DNA of 64,000 nt from Dyella amyloliquefaciens (GTDB lineage Bacteria; Pseudomonadota; Gammaproteobacteria; Xanthomonadales; Rhodanobacteraceae). The stretch lies in the NCBI RefSeq assembly GCF_004296575.1, contig NZ_SAYT01000002.1, forward strand, positions 1 through 64,000, read 5' to 3'. The position numbers and the translations under genes are program-made. Of the stretch, positions 24,679 through 33,315 are shown one piece after another. The stretch's first letter is position 1; the number at the start of each line of letters is the position of its first letter. The notes under the pieces were generated by a model. That model did no database searches and had not been told where the DNA came from. It saw nothing but the letters and a program-made list of their open reading frames with translations.

Positions 24679-26694
24679 ATGTACACACGATTGAAGGCGT
24701 TTGCGGCGACCTTGCTGTTTACGGTCTGCGCTGCCTCGGCCACATCGGTTAACAGCCAGGCTTCCACGCCAGGTTCGGTGGCGAACTCTGCTGCAGCCGA
24801 AGTTGGCGCGGTGGCGCCAGCGCCATTAGCAGTGCAGGGCATCGCAAGCGCTCCCACGATGACCGCGCAAGACGTGCAGACGTTTTTCGACAGTGTGGTG
24901 CCGTACGCATTGCAACGTGGCGACATCGCCGGCAGCGTCATCGTAGTGGTCAAGGACGGCCAGCCCCTGTTTGCTCAGGGCTATGGCTACGCCGATGTCG
25001 CGAACGGCAAGCCGGTTGTCGCGGACCAGACCTTGTTCCGGCCCGGCTCGATATCCAAGACGTTCGCCTGGACCGCGGTGATGCAACTGGTCGGCGCGGG
25101 CAAGATCGACCTGGACAAGGACGTTAACAGCTACCTGGATTTCACGATCCCGGAAAAATTCGGCAAGCCGATCACCATGCGTGACTTGATGACGCATACG
25201 GCCGGCTTCGAAGAATCCGTGGGCGATGAGTTCATGAAGTCGACTGATCAGCTGTTCCCGTATGGCGACTACGTGAAGAAGCATCTGCCGGCGCGGATAT
25301 TCCCACCGGGCAAGCTCGTCGCCTATTCGAACTACGGCGCGACCCTGGCCGGTTACATCGTGGAGCGGGTCTCTGGTCAGCCGTTCAACGAATACGTGGC
25401 CGAGCACATCTTCAAGCCGCTGGGCATGGATCATTCGACTTTCGAGCAGCCCTTGCCGGCGCCGCTGGCAGCGAACATGTCGGTGGGCTATCACTCGGCA
25501 TCGGACAAGAAGACCATTCCGTTCGAGGCGATCGAGGTCGGGCCGGCCGGATCGTTGAGCGCTACCGGCGCCGACATGGCGCATTTCATGATCGCTCAAC
25601 TTGGTGGCGGCCAGTACAACGGCGCCACGATGCTGTCGCCGGCGATGATCGAGTTGATGCATTCGCCGCAATCGACCATGGCGCCGGGCTTGAACGGTTT
25701 CGATCTGGGCTTCTACCAGGAAAACCGTAATGGCCAGCGCATCATCGGCCATGCCGGTGACACCGCGGCTTTCCACAGCGACTTGCATTTGCTGCTGGAT
25801 CAGCATGTCGGCGTGTTCATGTCGTTCAATAGCCCCGGCAAGCAGGCCGAGGTGGGTAGGCTGCGCACCGCCTTGTTCCGCTCCTTCCTGGATCGCTACT
25901 ACCCGTATGCGCCGCCGCACGAAGAAACTGTAGCCAACCCCAAGCCCGACGCGGCTCGCGTGGCCGGCGCCTATGAAGTGACGCGGCGTATCGAAAGCAC
26001 GTTTTCCGTGTTGCAGGCACTGACTCAGTCGAGCGTGATTGCCCAGCCCGACGGCACGATCAAGATCGAAGCGCTCAAGGATCTCAGCGGCACGCCCAAA
26101 ACGTGGCGTGAAGTCGGGCCGCTGGTGTATCGCGAAGTCGGTGGCCAGGCGCATACCAAGTTCATCACCGACAAGGATGGTCGTATCCAGTACTGGATCT
26201 CCGACGACTTCCTTCCGGTCGAATTGTTCCAGCCGGTACATGGCCTGCGCAGCATCGGCATGCTCAAGTCGCTGGGCGTGTTGTTCCTGGTGACCCTGGT
26301 GCTGACCGTGGTGATCTGGTTCGGTGGCTGGGTGGTGCGGCGGCGTTTTCATGCGCCGTTGGTGATGACCCGGGGTCAACGACGCTTGAGGCTGGCTTCC
26401 CGGCTTGGCGCGGTGTTGTTGCTGGTCATGGTGTGCAGCTGGTTGCTGATGATTTCCAGTGGCATCGAGGCATCCAATCACACGATAGGTCTGCTTTTGA
26501 CGGCGTTGTACATCCTGGGCGTGCTCACTGCCCTGGGCGCCATCGCCATGCTGATCCATGCGGTACTTCGTGTGTTGCGCGGACCTGGCGGCTGGCTGGC
26601 TCGCCTGGGCGAGGTGTTCATTGGTCTGAGTGCGCTGTACGGGTTGTGGGCCATTTGTGCCTACGGTCTGGCGAACTTCAACTACACGTTCTGA
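24679..26694 (+). CDS. exported S12 serine hydrolase with four C-terminal membrane helices (D-peptidase-like)
   Basis: A 671-residue paralogue of the S12 protein at 16092. A Sec signal peptide (about 1-28) precedes the S12 domain with SISK (Ser124, Lys127), YSN (Tyr216) and HAG (His358). A beta-rich linker and four hydrophobic helices in the last 130 residues end the protein at F-N-Y-T-F, much like F-N-V-R-F in the paralogue. It lacks the long His/Arg-rich N-terminal extension. It opens an operon-like run with a second exported S12 hydrolase, dgcN and an M19 dipeptidase. I infer cleavage of D-residue-containing peptides at the periplasmic face of the inner membrane; substrate choice cannot be read from sequence. 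Confidence 0.8.
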   Translation: MYTRLKAFAATLLFTVCAASATSVNSQASTPGSVANSAAAEVGAVAPAPLAVQGIASAPTMTAQDVQTFFDSVVPYALQRGDIAGSVIVVVKDGQPLFAQGYGYADVANGKPVVADQTLFRPGSISKTFAWTAVMQLVGAGKIDLDKDVNSYLDFTIPEKFGKPITMRDLMTHTAGFEESVGDEFMKSTDQLFPYGDYVKKHLPARIFPPGKLVAYSNYGATLAGYIVERVSGQPFNEYVAEHIFKPLGMDHSTFEQPLPAPLAANMSVGYHSASDKKTIPFEAIEVGPAGSLSATGADMAHFMIAQLGGGQYNGATMLSPAMIELMHSPQSTMAPGLNGFDLGFYQENRNGQRIIGHAGDTAAFHSDLHLLLDQHVGVFMSFNSPGKQAEVGRLRTALFRSFLDRYYPYAPPHEETVANPKPDAARVAGAYEVTRRIESTFSVLQALTQSSVIAQPDGTIKIEALKDLSGTPKTWREVGPLVYREVGGQAHTKFITDKDGRIQYWISDDFLPVELFQPVHGLRSIGMLKSLGVLFLVTLVLTVVIWFGGWVVRRRFHAPLVMTRGQRRLRLASRLGAVLLLVMVCSWLLMISSGIEASNHTIGLLLTALYILGVLTALGAIAMLIHAVLRVLRGPGGWLARLGEVFIGLSALYGLWAICAYGLANFNYTF

Positions 26695-26798
26695 ATCACG
26701 TCAGAGTCTGGCTGTGCCGCGTGGCGCGGATTCAGGCGCCTCGCGGTCCCCACGCTCATGCCGTCGATACGGCGATCACGACAGAAGGATGGCAACCC

Positions 26799-28439
26799 AT
26801 GGTCCTGGAACCCGGTAAACGCGCCTCGCATCTCAGGCGTAACGCAAGCCGTTGGCTGTTGAGTGGCTGCATCGCACTTGCCGTTCTGCCGTCTGCGTAC
26901 GCGGCGGAACCGTTGCCGCCAGCTGCGGATTCACCCGCATTGGATGCGTTTGCGCAAAAAACCATGCAGACCTTCGATACGCCTGGCATGGCCGTGGTGG
27001 TGGTCGATGGCGGCACGGTTGCCACGCACGGCTACGGTGTGCGCAAGCTCGGTGATCCGGCACGGGTGGATGCGAACACGATCTTCCCCATCGGCTCCAA
27101 CACCAAGGCGTTCACCGCTGCGGCGCTGGCGATCCTGGTGGACGAAGGGAAGCTGCGCTGGGACGATCGCCTGGTCGACAAGCTGCCAGGCTTTCGCATG
27201 TACGACCCGTATGCCTCCAGTGAAATGACGGTGACGGATCTGCTGACCCATCGCAGTGGCTTGGGTTTGGGCGAAGGCGACTTGATGGTCTTTCCCACGA
27301 CGAACCGCACGCGCGCCGAGCTGGTGCATGACATCCGATTCCTGAAGCCGGCCCATTCGTTCCGGGCGGATTACGACTACGACAACGTGCTGTACATCGT
27401 TGCCGGCCAGCTGGTCGAGGCTGTATCGGGCCAGCGCTGGGAGGACTTCGTGCAGCAGCACATCCTCAATCCGGTGGGGATGCATGACACTCAGGTGAGC
27501 ATCGACACGCGCGTGGCCGACCAGGTGTCACTGCATGCGAAGAACACCACGGCGGTGCGCGGGGTGGGCAAACAGGCAGTGCTCACCACGGTGCTGTCAG
27601 GCGACGTTTTCGCGCCGGCCGGTGCACTGCAAGTGAGTGCGACGGACATGGGGCGATGGCTGCAGTTGCAGTTGCGGCATGGCGCGCTGGACGATGGCAA
27701 GCGGGTGTTCAGCGAGGCAGCCGCGCAGGCCTTGTGGACGCCGCAGACCTTGATCCCGATACGTCCCGCGCCGCCGCCGCTTGCGCTGGCGCAGCCGCAG
27801 TTCAGCGCCTATGCGCTGGGGCTGGAGGTGCAGGATTATCGAGGCCACAAGATCATCACCCATGGCGGCGGTGTGCTCGGTGGCATCTCGATCGTGGTGA
27901 TCATTCCAGAGAAAAACGCGGCGTTCGCCATCATGCTCAACTCCGAGGATGCCGGAGCCCTGTTTGCGATGCGCGAACACCTGCTGGATAGCCTGCTTGG
28001 GCTGCCTTCGCCGGACTGGATCACCACCTACCAGCAGGTACTCGACGGGCTACGAGCGAAGGCACTGGCGGCGCTCAAGACCAGTAACGCCGCCACGCAT
28101 CCCGAGCGTGGTCCGTCGCTGTCGCTGTCTCGATATGCTGGCGTGTATCGCGATCCCTGGTATGGCACGGCAACCATCACCCAGGGCAAGGACGGGAAGG
28201 GCGCTTTGAGCATCAGCTTCGATCGCACACCCGGTCTGCACGGCACGCTGGAGCACGTGCAGTACGACACCTTCCGTACCCATTGGGCGATGCCGGATCT
28301 TGAAGACGCGTATGTCACTTTCGCGCTCAAGCCAGACGGCAGCGTTGAACGGATGTCGATGAAATCGGTGTCGCCGCTTGCCGATTTCAGCTGGGACTAC
28401 CAAGACCTGAACTTCACGCCGACAGCGGACAAGAAATAG
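26799..28439 (+). CDS. exported S12 serine hydrolase (beta-lactamase / D-aminopeptidase-like)
   Basis: A 546-residue soluble S12 protein with a Sec signal ending at AYA-A (about residue 35). The catalytic set is SNTK (Ser100, Lys103), YDN (Tyr194) and HGG (His355). The C-terminal 130 residues form a beta-rich domain typical of DUF3471-containing relatives, with no membrane helix, so it should be free in the periplasm. GAAGGA lies about 10 nt before the ATG at 26799. It follows its membrane-bound cousin by 104 nt and precedes dgcN. Family members include D-aminopeptidases, DD-peptidases and esterases; context favours peptide hydrolysis. Confidence 0.82.
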   Translation: MVLEPGKRASHLRRNASRWLLSGCIALAVLPSAYAAEPLPPAADSPALDAFAQKTMQTFDTPGMAVVVVDGGTVATHGYGVRKLGDPARVDANTIFPIGSNTKAFTAAALAILVDEGKLRWDDRLVDKLPGFRMYDPYASSEMTVTDLLTHRSGLGLGEGDLMVFPTTNRTRAELVHDIRFLKPAHSFRADYDYDNVLYIVAGQLVEAVSGQRWEDFVQQHILNPVGMHDTQVSIDTRVADQVSLHAKNTTAVRGVGKQAVLTTVLSGDVFAPAGALQVSATDMGRWLQLQLRHGALDDGKRVFSEAAAQALWTPQTLIPIRPAPPPLALAQPQFSAYALGLEVQDYRGHKIITHGGGVLGGISIVVIIPEKNAAFAIMLNSEDAGALFAMREHLLDSLLGLPSPDWITTYQQVLDGLRAKALAALKTSNAATHPERGPSLSLSRYAGVYRDPWYGTATITQGKDGKGALSISFDRTPGLHGTLEHVQYDTFRTHWAMPDLEDAYVTFALKPDGSVERMSMKSVSPLADFSWDYQDLNFTPTADKK

Positions 28440-28448
28440 AAGGCCCAA

Positions 28449-28467
28449 GCCGGCTACCTGCGCCGGC
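28449..28467. terminator. short hairpin between the S12 gene and dgcN
   Basis: GCCGGC (28449-28454) pairs with 28462-28467 across seven bases, just after the S12 stop. It is a weak terminator or attenuator, in the same relative position as the hairpin before dgcA. Confidence 0.35.
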
Positions 28468-28530
28468 GAATTCACTACAACAGTTGCTGTTCGCTTGATT
28501 GCGCCAGCAGGTCATCAGGAGTCATCTGGT

Positions 28531-29586
28531 ATGAGTACCCCATCGGCATTGTCCGATACACACGTTGGCGCGTTGCCGCAGCCATATCTTTTGTTCCTGG
28601 GCGATACCACCGTGCCGGGCTATGCCAAGACGGCCTATGGCGTGCGCGATTGGGCCGGGGATTTGTGTGTGGGCGAATGGGCTTGCGGCGCAACGGTCAG
28701 CACCGGGCTGCCGGTATTGACGCCCCGTGAGGCGAAGGAACGCGGTGCCAAGGGGCTGGTGATTGGTGTCGCCAATGCAGGCGGCTTCATTCCAGATAGC
28801 TGGGTCGACGCGCTGGTCGAAGCGCTGCACGCGGGCCTCGATATCATCAGCGGCATGCACATGCGGCTGGCCGAGATCCCGCGGCTGGCTGCGGCGGCCG
28901 AGCTCCTGGGGCGGCGTCTGATTGACGTGCGCACGCCGCCGCGAAATATCCCGATCGCCAGCGGCCGCAAGCGTGCCGGCAAACGCCTGTTGACGGTGGG
29001 TACCGATTGCGCGCTGGGCAAGAAGTACACCGCCCTGGCGCTGGCTCGAGCTTTTGCCGTGCGAGGCGTGGCAGTCGATTTTCGTGCCACCGGCCAGACC
29101 GGCATCCTGATTGCCGGAAGCGGCATTCCCATGGACGCCACCATTGCCGATTTCTCGGCCGGTGCGGCCGAAATGCTGAGCCCTGCCGCGCATGCGGAAC
29201 ATTGGGATGTCATCGAAGGGCAGGGCTCGTTGTTTCATCCGGCCTACGCTGGCGTATCGCTGGCCCTGCTGCACGGCAGCCAGCCGGATGTCTTCGTGGT
29301 CTGCCATCAGCCTGGCCGCACGCATGTGCTTGGCCATCCGGAATTCGTCCTGCCGACGATCGAGCAGGTGATCGAGCTGACGATCCAGCTCGGTCAACGC
29401 ACCAATCCGGCCATCCGTTGCGCGGGCATCAGCCTCAATACGGGGCACCTGGATGCAGATGCAGCACAGGAACTTCTGACGCGGACGGCCACGCAGCTGG
29501 GCATGCCCGCGGCCGATCCGATGCGCGGCGGCGAGTCGTTTGATCGGCTGGCCCAGGCAGCTTTGGACGAACCGGCCGGTGCATGA
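28531..29586 (+). CDS. dgcN: DUF1611 N-acetyltransferase DgcN
   Basis: A 351-residue DUF1611 protein with the family P-loop-like segment GTDCALGKKYT at residues 157-167 and the conserved EGQGSLFHPAYAGVS stretch near 230. DgcN was described as N-acetylating D-glutamate (and some other D-amino acids) so that DgcA can racemize the N-acetyl form, giving L-amino acids for catabolism. Both genes are in this locus. AGGAG precedes the ATG at 28531, and the 13-nt leader motif matches the one before dgcA. The stop overlaps a small coupled frame by 4 nt. Cytoplasmic. Confidence 0.8.
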   Translation: MSTPSALSDTHVGALPQPYLLFLGDTTVPGYAKTAYGVRDWAGDLCVGEWACGATVSTGLPVLTPREAKERGAKGLVIGVANAGGFIPDSWVDALVEALHAGLDIISGMHMRLAEIPRLAAAAELLGRRLIDVRTPPRNIPIASGRKRAGKRLLTVGTDCALGKKYTALALARAFAVRGVAVDFRATGQTGILIAGSGIPMDATIADFSAGAAEMLSPAAHAEHWDVIEGQGSLFHPAYAGVSLALLHGSQPDVFVVCHQPGRTHVLGHPEFVLPTIEQVIELTIQLGQRTNPAIRCAGISLNTGHLDADAAQELLTRTATQLGMPAADPMRGGESFDRLAQAALDEPAGA

Positions 29587-29699
29587 ACACCCATCATCCC
29601 GTCAGTCTTCCTGATCCGGATGCAGTCAAAGGCTGGCCCCATCGGCGCGTAGATTTCCTGATCCGCGCGCCCACCCATCATCGGAAAACGCCACGATGA
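29583..29699 (+). CDS. possible 38-residue coupled ORF between dgcN and the dipeptidase
   Basis: The frame starts in a 4-nt ATGA overlap with the dgcN stop and ends in a 4-nt ATGA overlap with the dipeptidase start, so it exactly fills the gap. The peptide is His-, Pro- and Arg-rich (MNTHHPVSLPDPDAVKGW at the start) and predicted soluble. No separate ribosome binding site is seen; it would depend on translational coupling. It could be a true small protein or a device carrying ribosomes to the next gene. It could also be chance. Confidence 0.35.
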   Translation: MNTHHPVSLPDPDAVKGWPHRRVDFLIRAPTHHRKTPR

Positions 29700-31039
29700 A
29701 ACACCGACACTCGACTCAGGCTTTCGCTGCCGCGGCAACCATGCTGTTTGCTGCATGTACGCCGTTGGCGATGGCGAAACAGGATAGTGACGCCGTCCTC
29801 GCAACACGCGTCGAGCATGTGCTGAAGACCGTGCCCCTGATCGACGGTCACAACGATCTTGCCTGGGAGATCCGGCAACGCTACGGCAATGCCTACGGCG
29901 TGGACCTCAGTGCCAGCACCGCGAACCTGTCGCCATCGATGAAGGACGGCAGTTCCTCGCCGCCGCTGATGACCGACATTCCGCGTCTGCACGAGGGGCA
30001 TGTCGGCGGGCAATTCTGGTCGGTATGGGTACCGTCCGGGGTGGCCGGCCCGGAGGCAGTGCAGATGACGGTGGAGCAGATCGACATCGTGCGCAACATG
30101 GTGGCGCGTTATCCCAACGACCTGCAGATGGCGTACTCGGCAGACGACATCATGCGCGCCTTCAAGGCGGGTCGCGTCGCCTCGCTGATCGGCATCGAGG
30201 GTGGACACCAGATCGACAACTCGTTGCCGGTGCTGCGCCAGATGTATGTGCTGGGCGCGCGCTACATGACGCTGACCCATACGCTGGACAATGACTGGGC
30301 CGATTCGGCCACCGATGCACCGAAACATCATGGGTTGACCCCGTTCGGGCGTGCGGTGGTGCACGAGATGAACCGCCTCGGCATGCTGGTCGATCTCAGT
30401 CACGTGTCGCCGGACACCATGCGCGATGCGCTGAAAACCTCGCAGGCGCCGGTCATGTTCTCGCACTCCGGTGCGCGCGCATTGAACGACCATCCGCGCG
30501 ACGTGCCGGACGATGTGCTCAAGATGGTGGCTCGCAATCACGGTATCGTGATGGCGACCTTTGCCACTCCGTACGTGTCGGCCGAGTACCATCGTTGGTG
30601 GGCCGAGCGCAGTGCCGAGCAGACGCTGTTGAATGCACCGCCTTACGCCGGCATCTACATCGGCCAACCAGAGCGGGCCAAGGCGGCGATGGCTGACTGG
30701 GACCGCCAGCATCCCAAGCCTGTTGTCACGCTGGCGATGGTGGCGGACCACATCGAGCACATCCGCGAAGTTGCCGGGATCGACTGTGTGGGCCTTGGTT
30801 CCGACTTCGACGGCATTCCCGATACACCCAAGGGCCTGGAAGGCGTCGACAAATACCCGGCCCTGCTTGAGGAGCTCGCGCGGCGCGGCTGGAGCGACAG
30901 TGACCTTGCCAAGCTGGCCGGTGGCAACATGCTGCGTGTGATGCGCGAAGCAGAAGCTGTGGCGAAACGGCTGCAGGCCTCGGAGCCGCCGTCGTCGGCG
31001 ACGATCGGGCAACTGGATGCCGGTGCTGCGGGCAAGTGA
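29696..31039 (+). CDS. exported M19 (renal-type) dipeptidase
   Basis: A 447-residue peptidase of family M19, zinc enzymes that cleave dipeptides and tolerate or prefer a D-residue at the C-terminal position. Metal motifs appear in order: DGHNDL (His52, Asp54), IEGGHQID near 165, VDLSHVS near 235, MFSHSGARAL near 260, and GLGSDFDG near 365. The N terminus is a Sec signal (LFAACTPLAMA); Cys21 suggests a lipoprotein, though the lipobox is imperfect. It overlaps the small ORF by 4 nt. In this locus it would finish L-D dipeptides released by the S12 enzymes. Confidence 0.88.
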   Translation: MKHRHSTQAFAAAATMLFAACTPLAMAKQDSDAVLATRVEHVLKTVPLIDGHNDLAWEIRQRYGNAYGVDLSASTANLSPSMKDGSSSPPLMTDIPRLHEGHVGGQFWSVWVPSGVAGPEAVQMTVEQIDIVRNMVARYPNDLQMAYSADDIMRAFKAGRVASLIGIEGGHQIDNSLPVLRQMYVLGARYMTLTHTLDNDWADSATDAPKHHGLTPFGRAVVHEMNRLGMLVDLSHVSPDTMRDALKTSQAPVMFSHSGARALNDHPRDVPDDVLKMVARNHGIVMATFATPYVSAEYHRWWAERSAEQTLLNAPPYAGIYIGQPERAKAAMADWDRQHPKPVVTLAMVADHIEHIREVAGIDCVGLGSDFDGIPDTPKGLEGVDKYPALLEELARRGWSDSDLAKLAGGNMLRVMREAEAVAKRLQASEPPSSATIGQLDAGAAGK

Positions 31040-31340
31040 TGTGAGTTGTCGCGCAGGCTGCTCCCGTGGCGATGGTGGTGATCTTCCAGGCCCACGGAAG
31101 TCAGTCGTCAGCTGCGTGTGATTCCGGCGATCTTCCCGCCGCGGGCATGCACCGGCCAGGCAGGTGCGTGCCTTGACGCGGTTGGCTTGCCTTGTGCGCC
31201 AGACCGGGTCCAGCGGGTAAGGACAAGGCATGCGGGCAGATTGCCGGTTGGGCTCCGATGCATGCGGCTAGGTATCTGGCGCCGTTGTGCGGTCACGTCC
31301 GTCGCGTGATCACCCGATTCCCCTTCAGCCAGGATCTTGC
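31040..31340. other. intergenic region between convergent genes
   Basis: About 300 bases between the dipeptidase and the minus-strand TetR gene. Imperfect GCCTTG/CAAGGC arms near 31190-31230 could form a weak terminator. No gene is supported. Confidence 0.35.
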
Positions 31341-31991
31341 CTAGCGCTTCGGTTTGACCCGTTTCGCCGTCGTTTCGACGGGCGAGATGGCCACGCCTGC
31401 CGCGCGTACGCACAGGCTGGCGATGGCCTTGACCAGTTTCTTGTCATCCGCCGGCCGGGCCGCCGGGGCTACTGGTCGGATCAACGCTTCGGTGAACGCC
31501 CCGACGATGCAGGCGGCAGCAACGTCCGGCATTTGGGCGGGGAAGAAGCCGCGCTTGATGCCCGCTCGCAGGATGTCCTCAAAGACCGCGATGAACTGCG
31601 CGCGGCCAGCCATGCGCGCGGCCTCCACATCGGAGTCGATCGGTTCGGCAATGAAGGCATAGGCCAGGTGAGGGCCCTTGAGCGCCCGCGTGGCAAAGGA
31701 CTCGACGGCGGCATACAGCTGATCGACGGGTGATCCCTCGCCCTCGAGGAGGCCGCGCAGGATGGTCACCTCATGCGATACCGCATCGCCGAGCACTTCG
31801 ATGAAGAGCTCGGCCTTGGACGGGAAGTAACGGTAGATCGCCCCGGTGGAGAGCCCCACGTTCTGGGCCACGGCGGTGATGGATGCCTCGCGAAAGCCAC
31901 CGAGCGCGATCAGCCGTCGTGCCGCCAGCTTGATTTGCTGCCGATTGTCGCTGAGCCGCTTTTTCATCAGGGGCGAACGTTGATAAGCCAT
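31341..31991 (-). CDS. TetR-family regulator, probable repressor of the liu operon
   Basis: A 216-residue TetR/AcrR regulator. The helix-turn-helix spans about residues 18-62 (ITAVAQNVGLSTGAIYRYF); the C-terminal domain has a basic end (KRVKPKR). It is divergent from liuA, with an 8-bp perfect inverted repeat about 20 nt from its own start and about 120 nt before liuA. TetR-type LiuQ and similar regulators are known for leucine-degradation operons in some proteobacteria. The assignment here comes from position and operator rather than a diagnostic motif. Start alternatives at 31991 and 31967 both lack a strong ribosome binding site. Confidence 0.82.
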   Translation of the reverse strand: MAYQRSPLMKKRLSDNRQQIKLAARRLIALGGFREASITAVAQNVGLSTGAIYRYFPSKAELFIEVLGDAVSHEVTILRGLLEGEGSPVDQLYAAVESFATRALKGPHLAYAFIAEPIDSDVEAARMAGRAQFIAVFEDILRAGIKRGFFPAQMPDVAAACIVGAFTEALIRPVAPAARPADDKKLVKAIASLCVRAAGVAISPVETTAKRVKPKR

Positions 31992-32010
31992 TTTATGAAT
32001 ATACCTTTTT

Positions 32011-32032
32011 TAAGTGAACTGTGATTCACTTA
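32011..32032. promoter_or_regulatory. TetR operator between the regulator and liuA
   Basis: TAAGTGAA (32011-32018) and TTCACTTA (32025-32032) form a perfect 8-bp inverted repeat with a CTGTGA centre, in the divergent spacer. The size and symmetry are typical of a TetR-dimer site able to control both directions. Confidence 0.7.
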
Positions 32033-32151
32033 TTGGGGCGGGAGGGCTGCTGCCCAGCCGGGACGCTGGTCGGGGCGGGAATCCGATCGAGCCTAAAACA
32101 AACGTCCTGCCCATTTCCACAAACGATGCCTTGCAACGACGGATCAAGCCA

Positions 32152-33315
32152 ATGAGCCATACCTCCCTGAATTTCGACCTGGGCCCTGATATCGAGGCGC
32201 TGCGTGATGCGGTCAGCCACTTCGCCCAACGCGAGATCGCCCCGATCGCTGCCGAGGTGGATGAGCGCAATCAGTTCCCGGCCGCGTTGTGGCCCAAGCT
32301 GGGTGAGCTGGGCATGTTCGGCCTGACGGTTGAGGAGCGTTTTGGTGGCAGTGACATGGGTTATCTGGCTCATGTCGTCGCGATGGAGGAGATTTCGCGG
32401 GCTTCCGGTGCGATCGGCCTTTCGTATGGCGCGCACTCCAACCTTTGCGTCAACCAGATTCACAAGAACGGCAGCGAAGCGCAGAAACTGAAGTATCTGC
32501 CGCGACTGGTCTCCGGTGAGCATATTGGCGCATTGGCCATGTCCGAGTCCGGATCAGGTTCGGACGTCGTGAGCATGCGGCTTCGCGCCGAGAAGAAGGG
32601 CGATCGCTTCGTGCTGAATGGCCACAAGATGTGGATCACCAACGGCCCGGACGCAGATACCCTGGTTGTCTATGCCAGCACCGACCCGGCAGCCGGTTCG
32701 CGGGGTATCACCGCTTTCATCGTCGAAAAGGGTTTTGCCGGTTTCTCCACCGCGCAGAAGCTCGACAAGCTCGGCATGCGCGGATCCAACACCTGCGAAC
32801 TGGTCTTCGACAATTGCGAAGTACCCGAAGAAAACGTCCTCGGCGAGATGAACAAGGGCGTCAAGGTACTCATGTCCGGGCTGGACTATGAGCGCCTGGT
32901 GCTGTCTGGCGGTCCGCTGGGTCTGATGCAGGCGTGCATGGACGTGGTGATTCCCTATGTCCACGACCGCAAACAGTTTGGCCAGAGCATCGGCGAGTTT
33001 CAGCTGATGCAGGGCAAGCTTGCCGACATGCATGTCGGACTCTCGGTCTGCCGCGCCTACGTTTACGCCGTGGCCAAGGCATGTGATCGCGGCGAAACCA
33101 CTCGCAAGGATGCTGCCGGAGCCATCCTGTATGCGGCGGAGAAAGCGACCTGGATGGCCGGGCAGGCGATCCAGGCGCTCGGCGGCAATGGCTACATCAA
33201 CGAATACCCGACCGGTCGGCTATGGCGTGACGCCAAACTCTACGAAATTGGTGCCGGCACCTCCGAGATCCGCCGCATGCTGATTGGTCGAGAGCTGTTC
33301 GCGGAGACGGCATGA
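32152..33315 (+). CDS. liuA: isovaleryl-CoA dehydrogenase
   Basis: A 387-residue acyl-CoA dehydrogenase. The FAD/substrate segments [17 protein letters not shown] (near 120-136) and [15 protein letters not shown] (near 157-171) match isovaleryl-CoA dehydrogenases, as does the C-terminal [20 protein letters not shown]. It oxidises isovaleryl-CoA to 3-methylcrotonyl-CoA in leucine breakdown. It is the first gene of liuA-liuB-liuD and ends in a 4-nt overlap with liuB. The ATG at 32152 fits the family N terminus. Confidence 0.92.
   Translation: MSHTSLNFDLGPDIEALRDAVSHFAQREIAPIAAEVDERNQFPAALWPKLGELGMFGLTVEERFGGSDMGYLAHVVAMEEISRASGAIGLSYGAHSNLCVNQIHKNGSEAQKLKYLPRLVSGEHIGALAMSESGSGSDVVSMRLRAEKKGDRFVLNGHKMWITNGPDADTLVVYASTDPAAGSRGITAFIVEKGFAGFSTAQKLDKLGMRGSNTCELVFDNCEVPEENVLGEMNKGVKVLMSGLDYERLVLSGGPLGLMQACMDVVIPYVHDRKQFGQSIGEFQLMQGKLADMHVGLSVCRAYVYAVAKACDRGETTRKDAAGAILYAAEKATWMAGQAIQALGGNGYINEYPTGRLWRDAKLYEIGAGTSEIRRMLIGRELFAETA

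Noticed and set aside
24826-26559. 577-codon minus-strand open frame opposite the second S12 gene
   Set aside because: It mirrors the codon structure of a well-supported exported hydrolase, is His/Gln/Arg-rich with no domain, and has no ribosome binding site.
29678-31231. 517-codon minus-strand open frame opposite the M19 dipeptidase
   Set aside because: Composition is typical of antisense frames and the plus-strand gene has full catalytic motifs.
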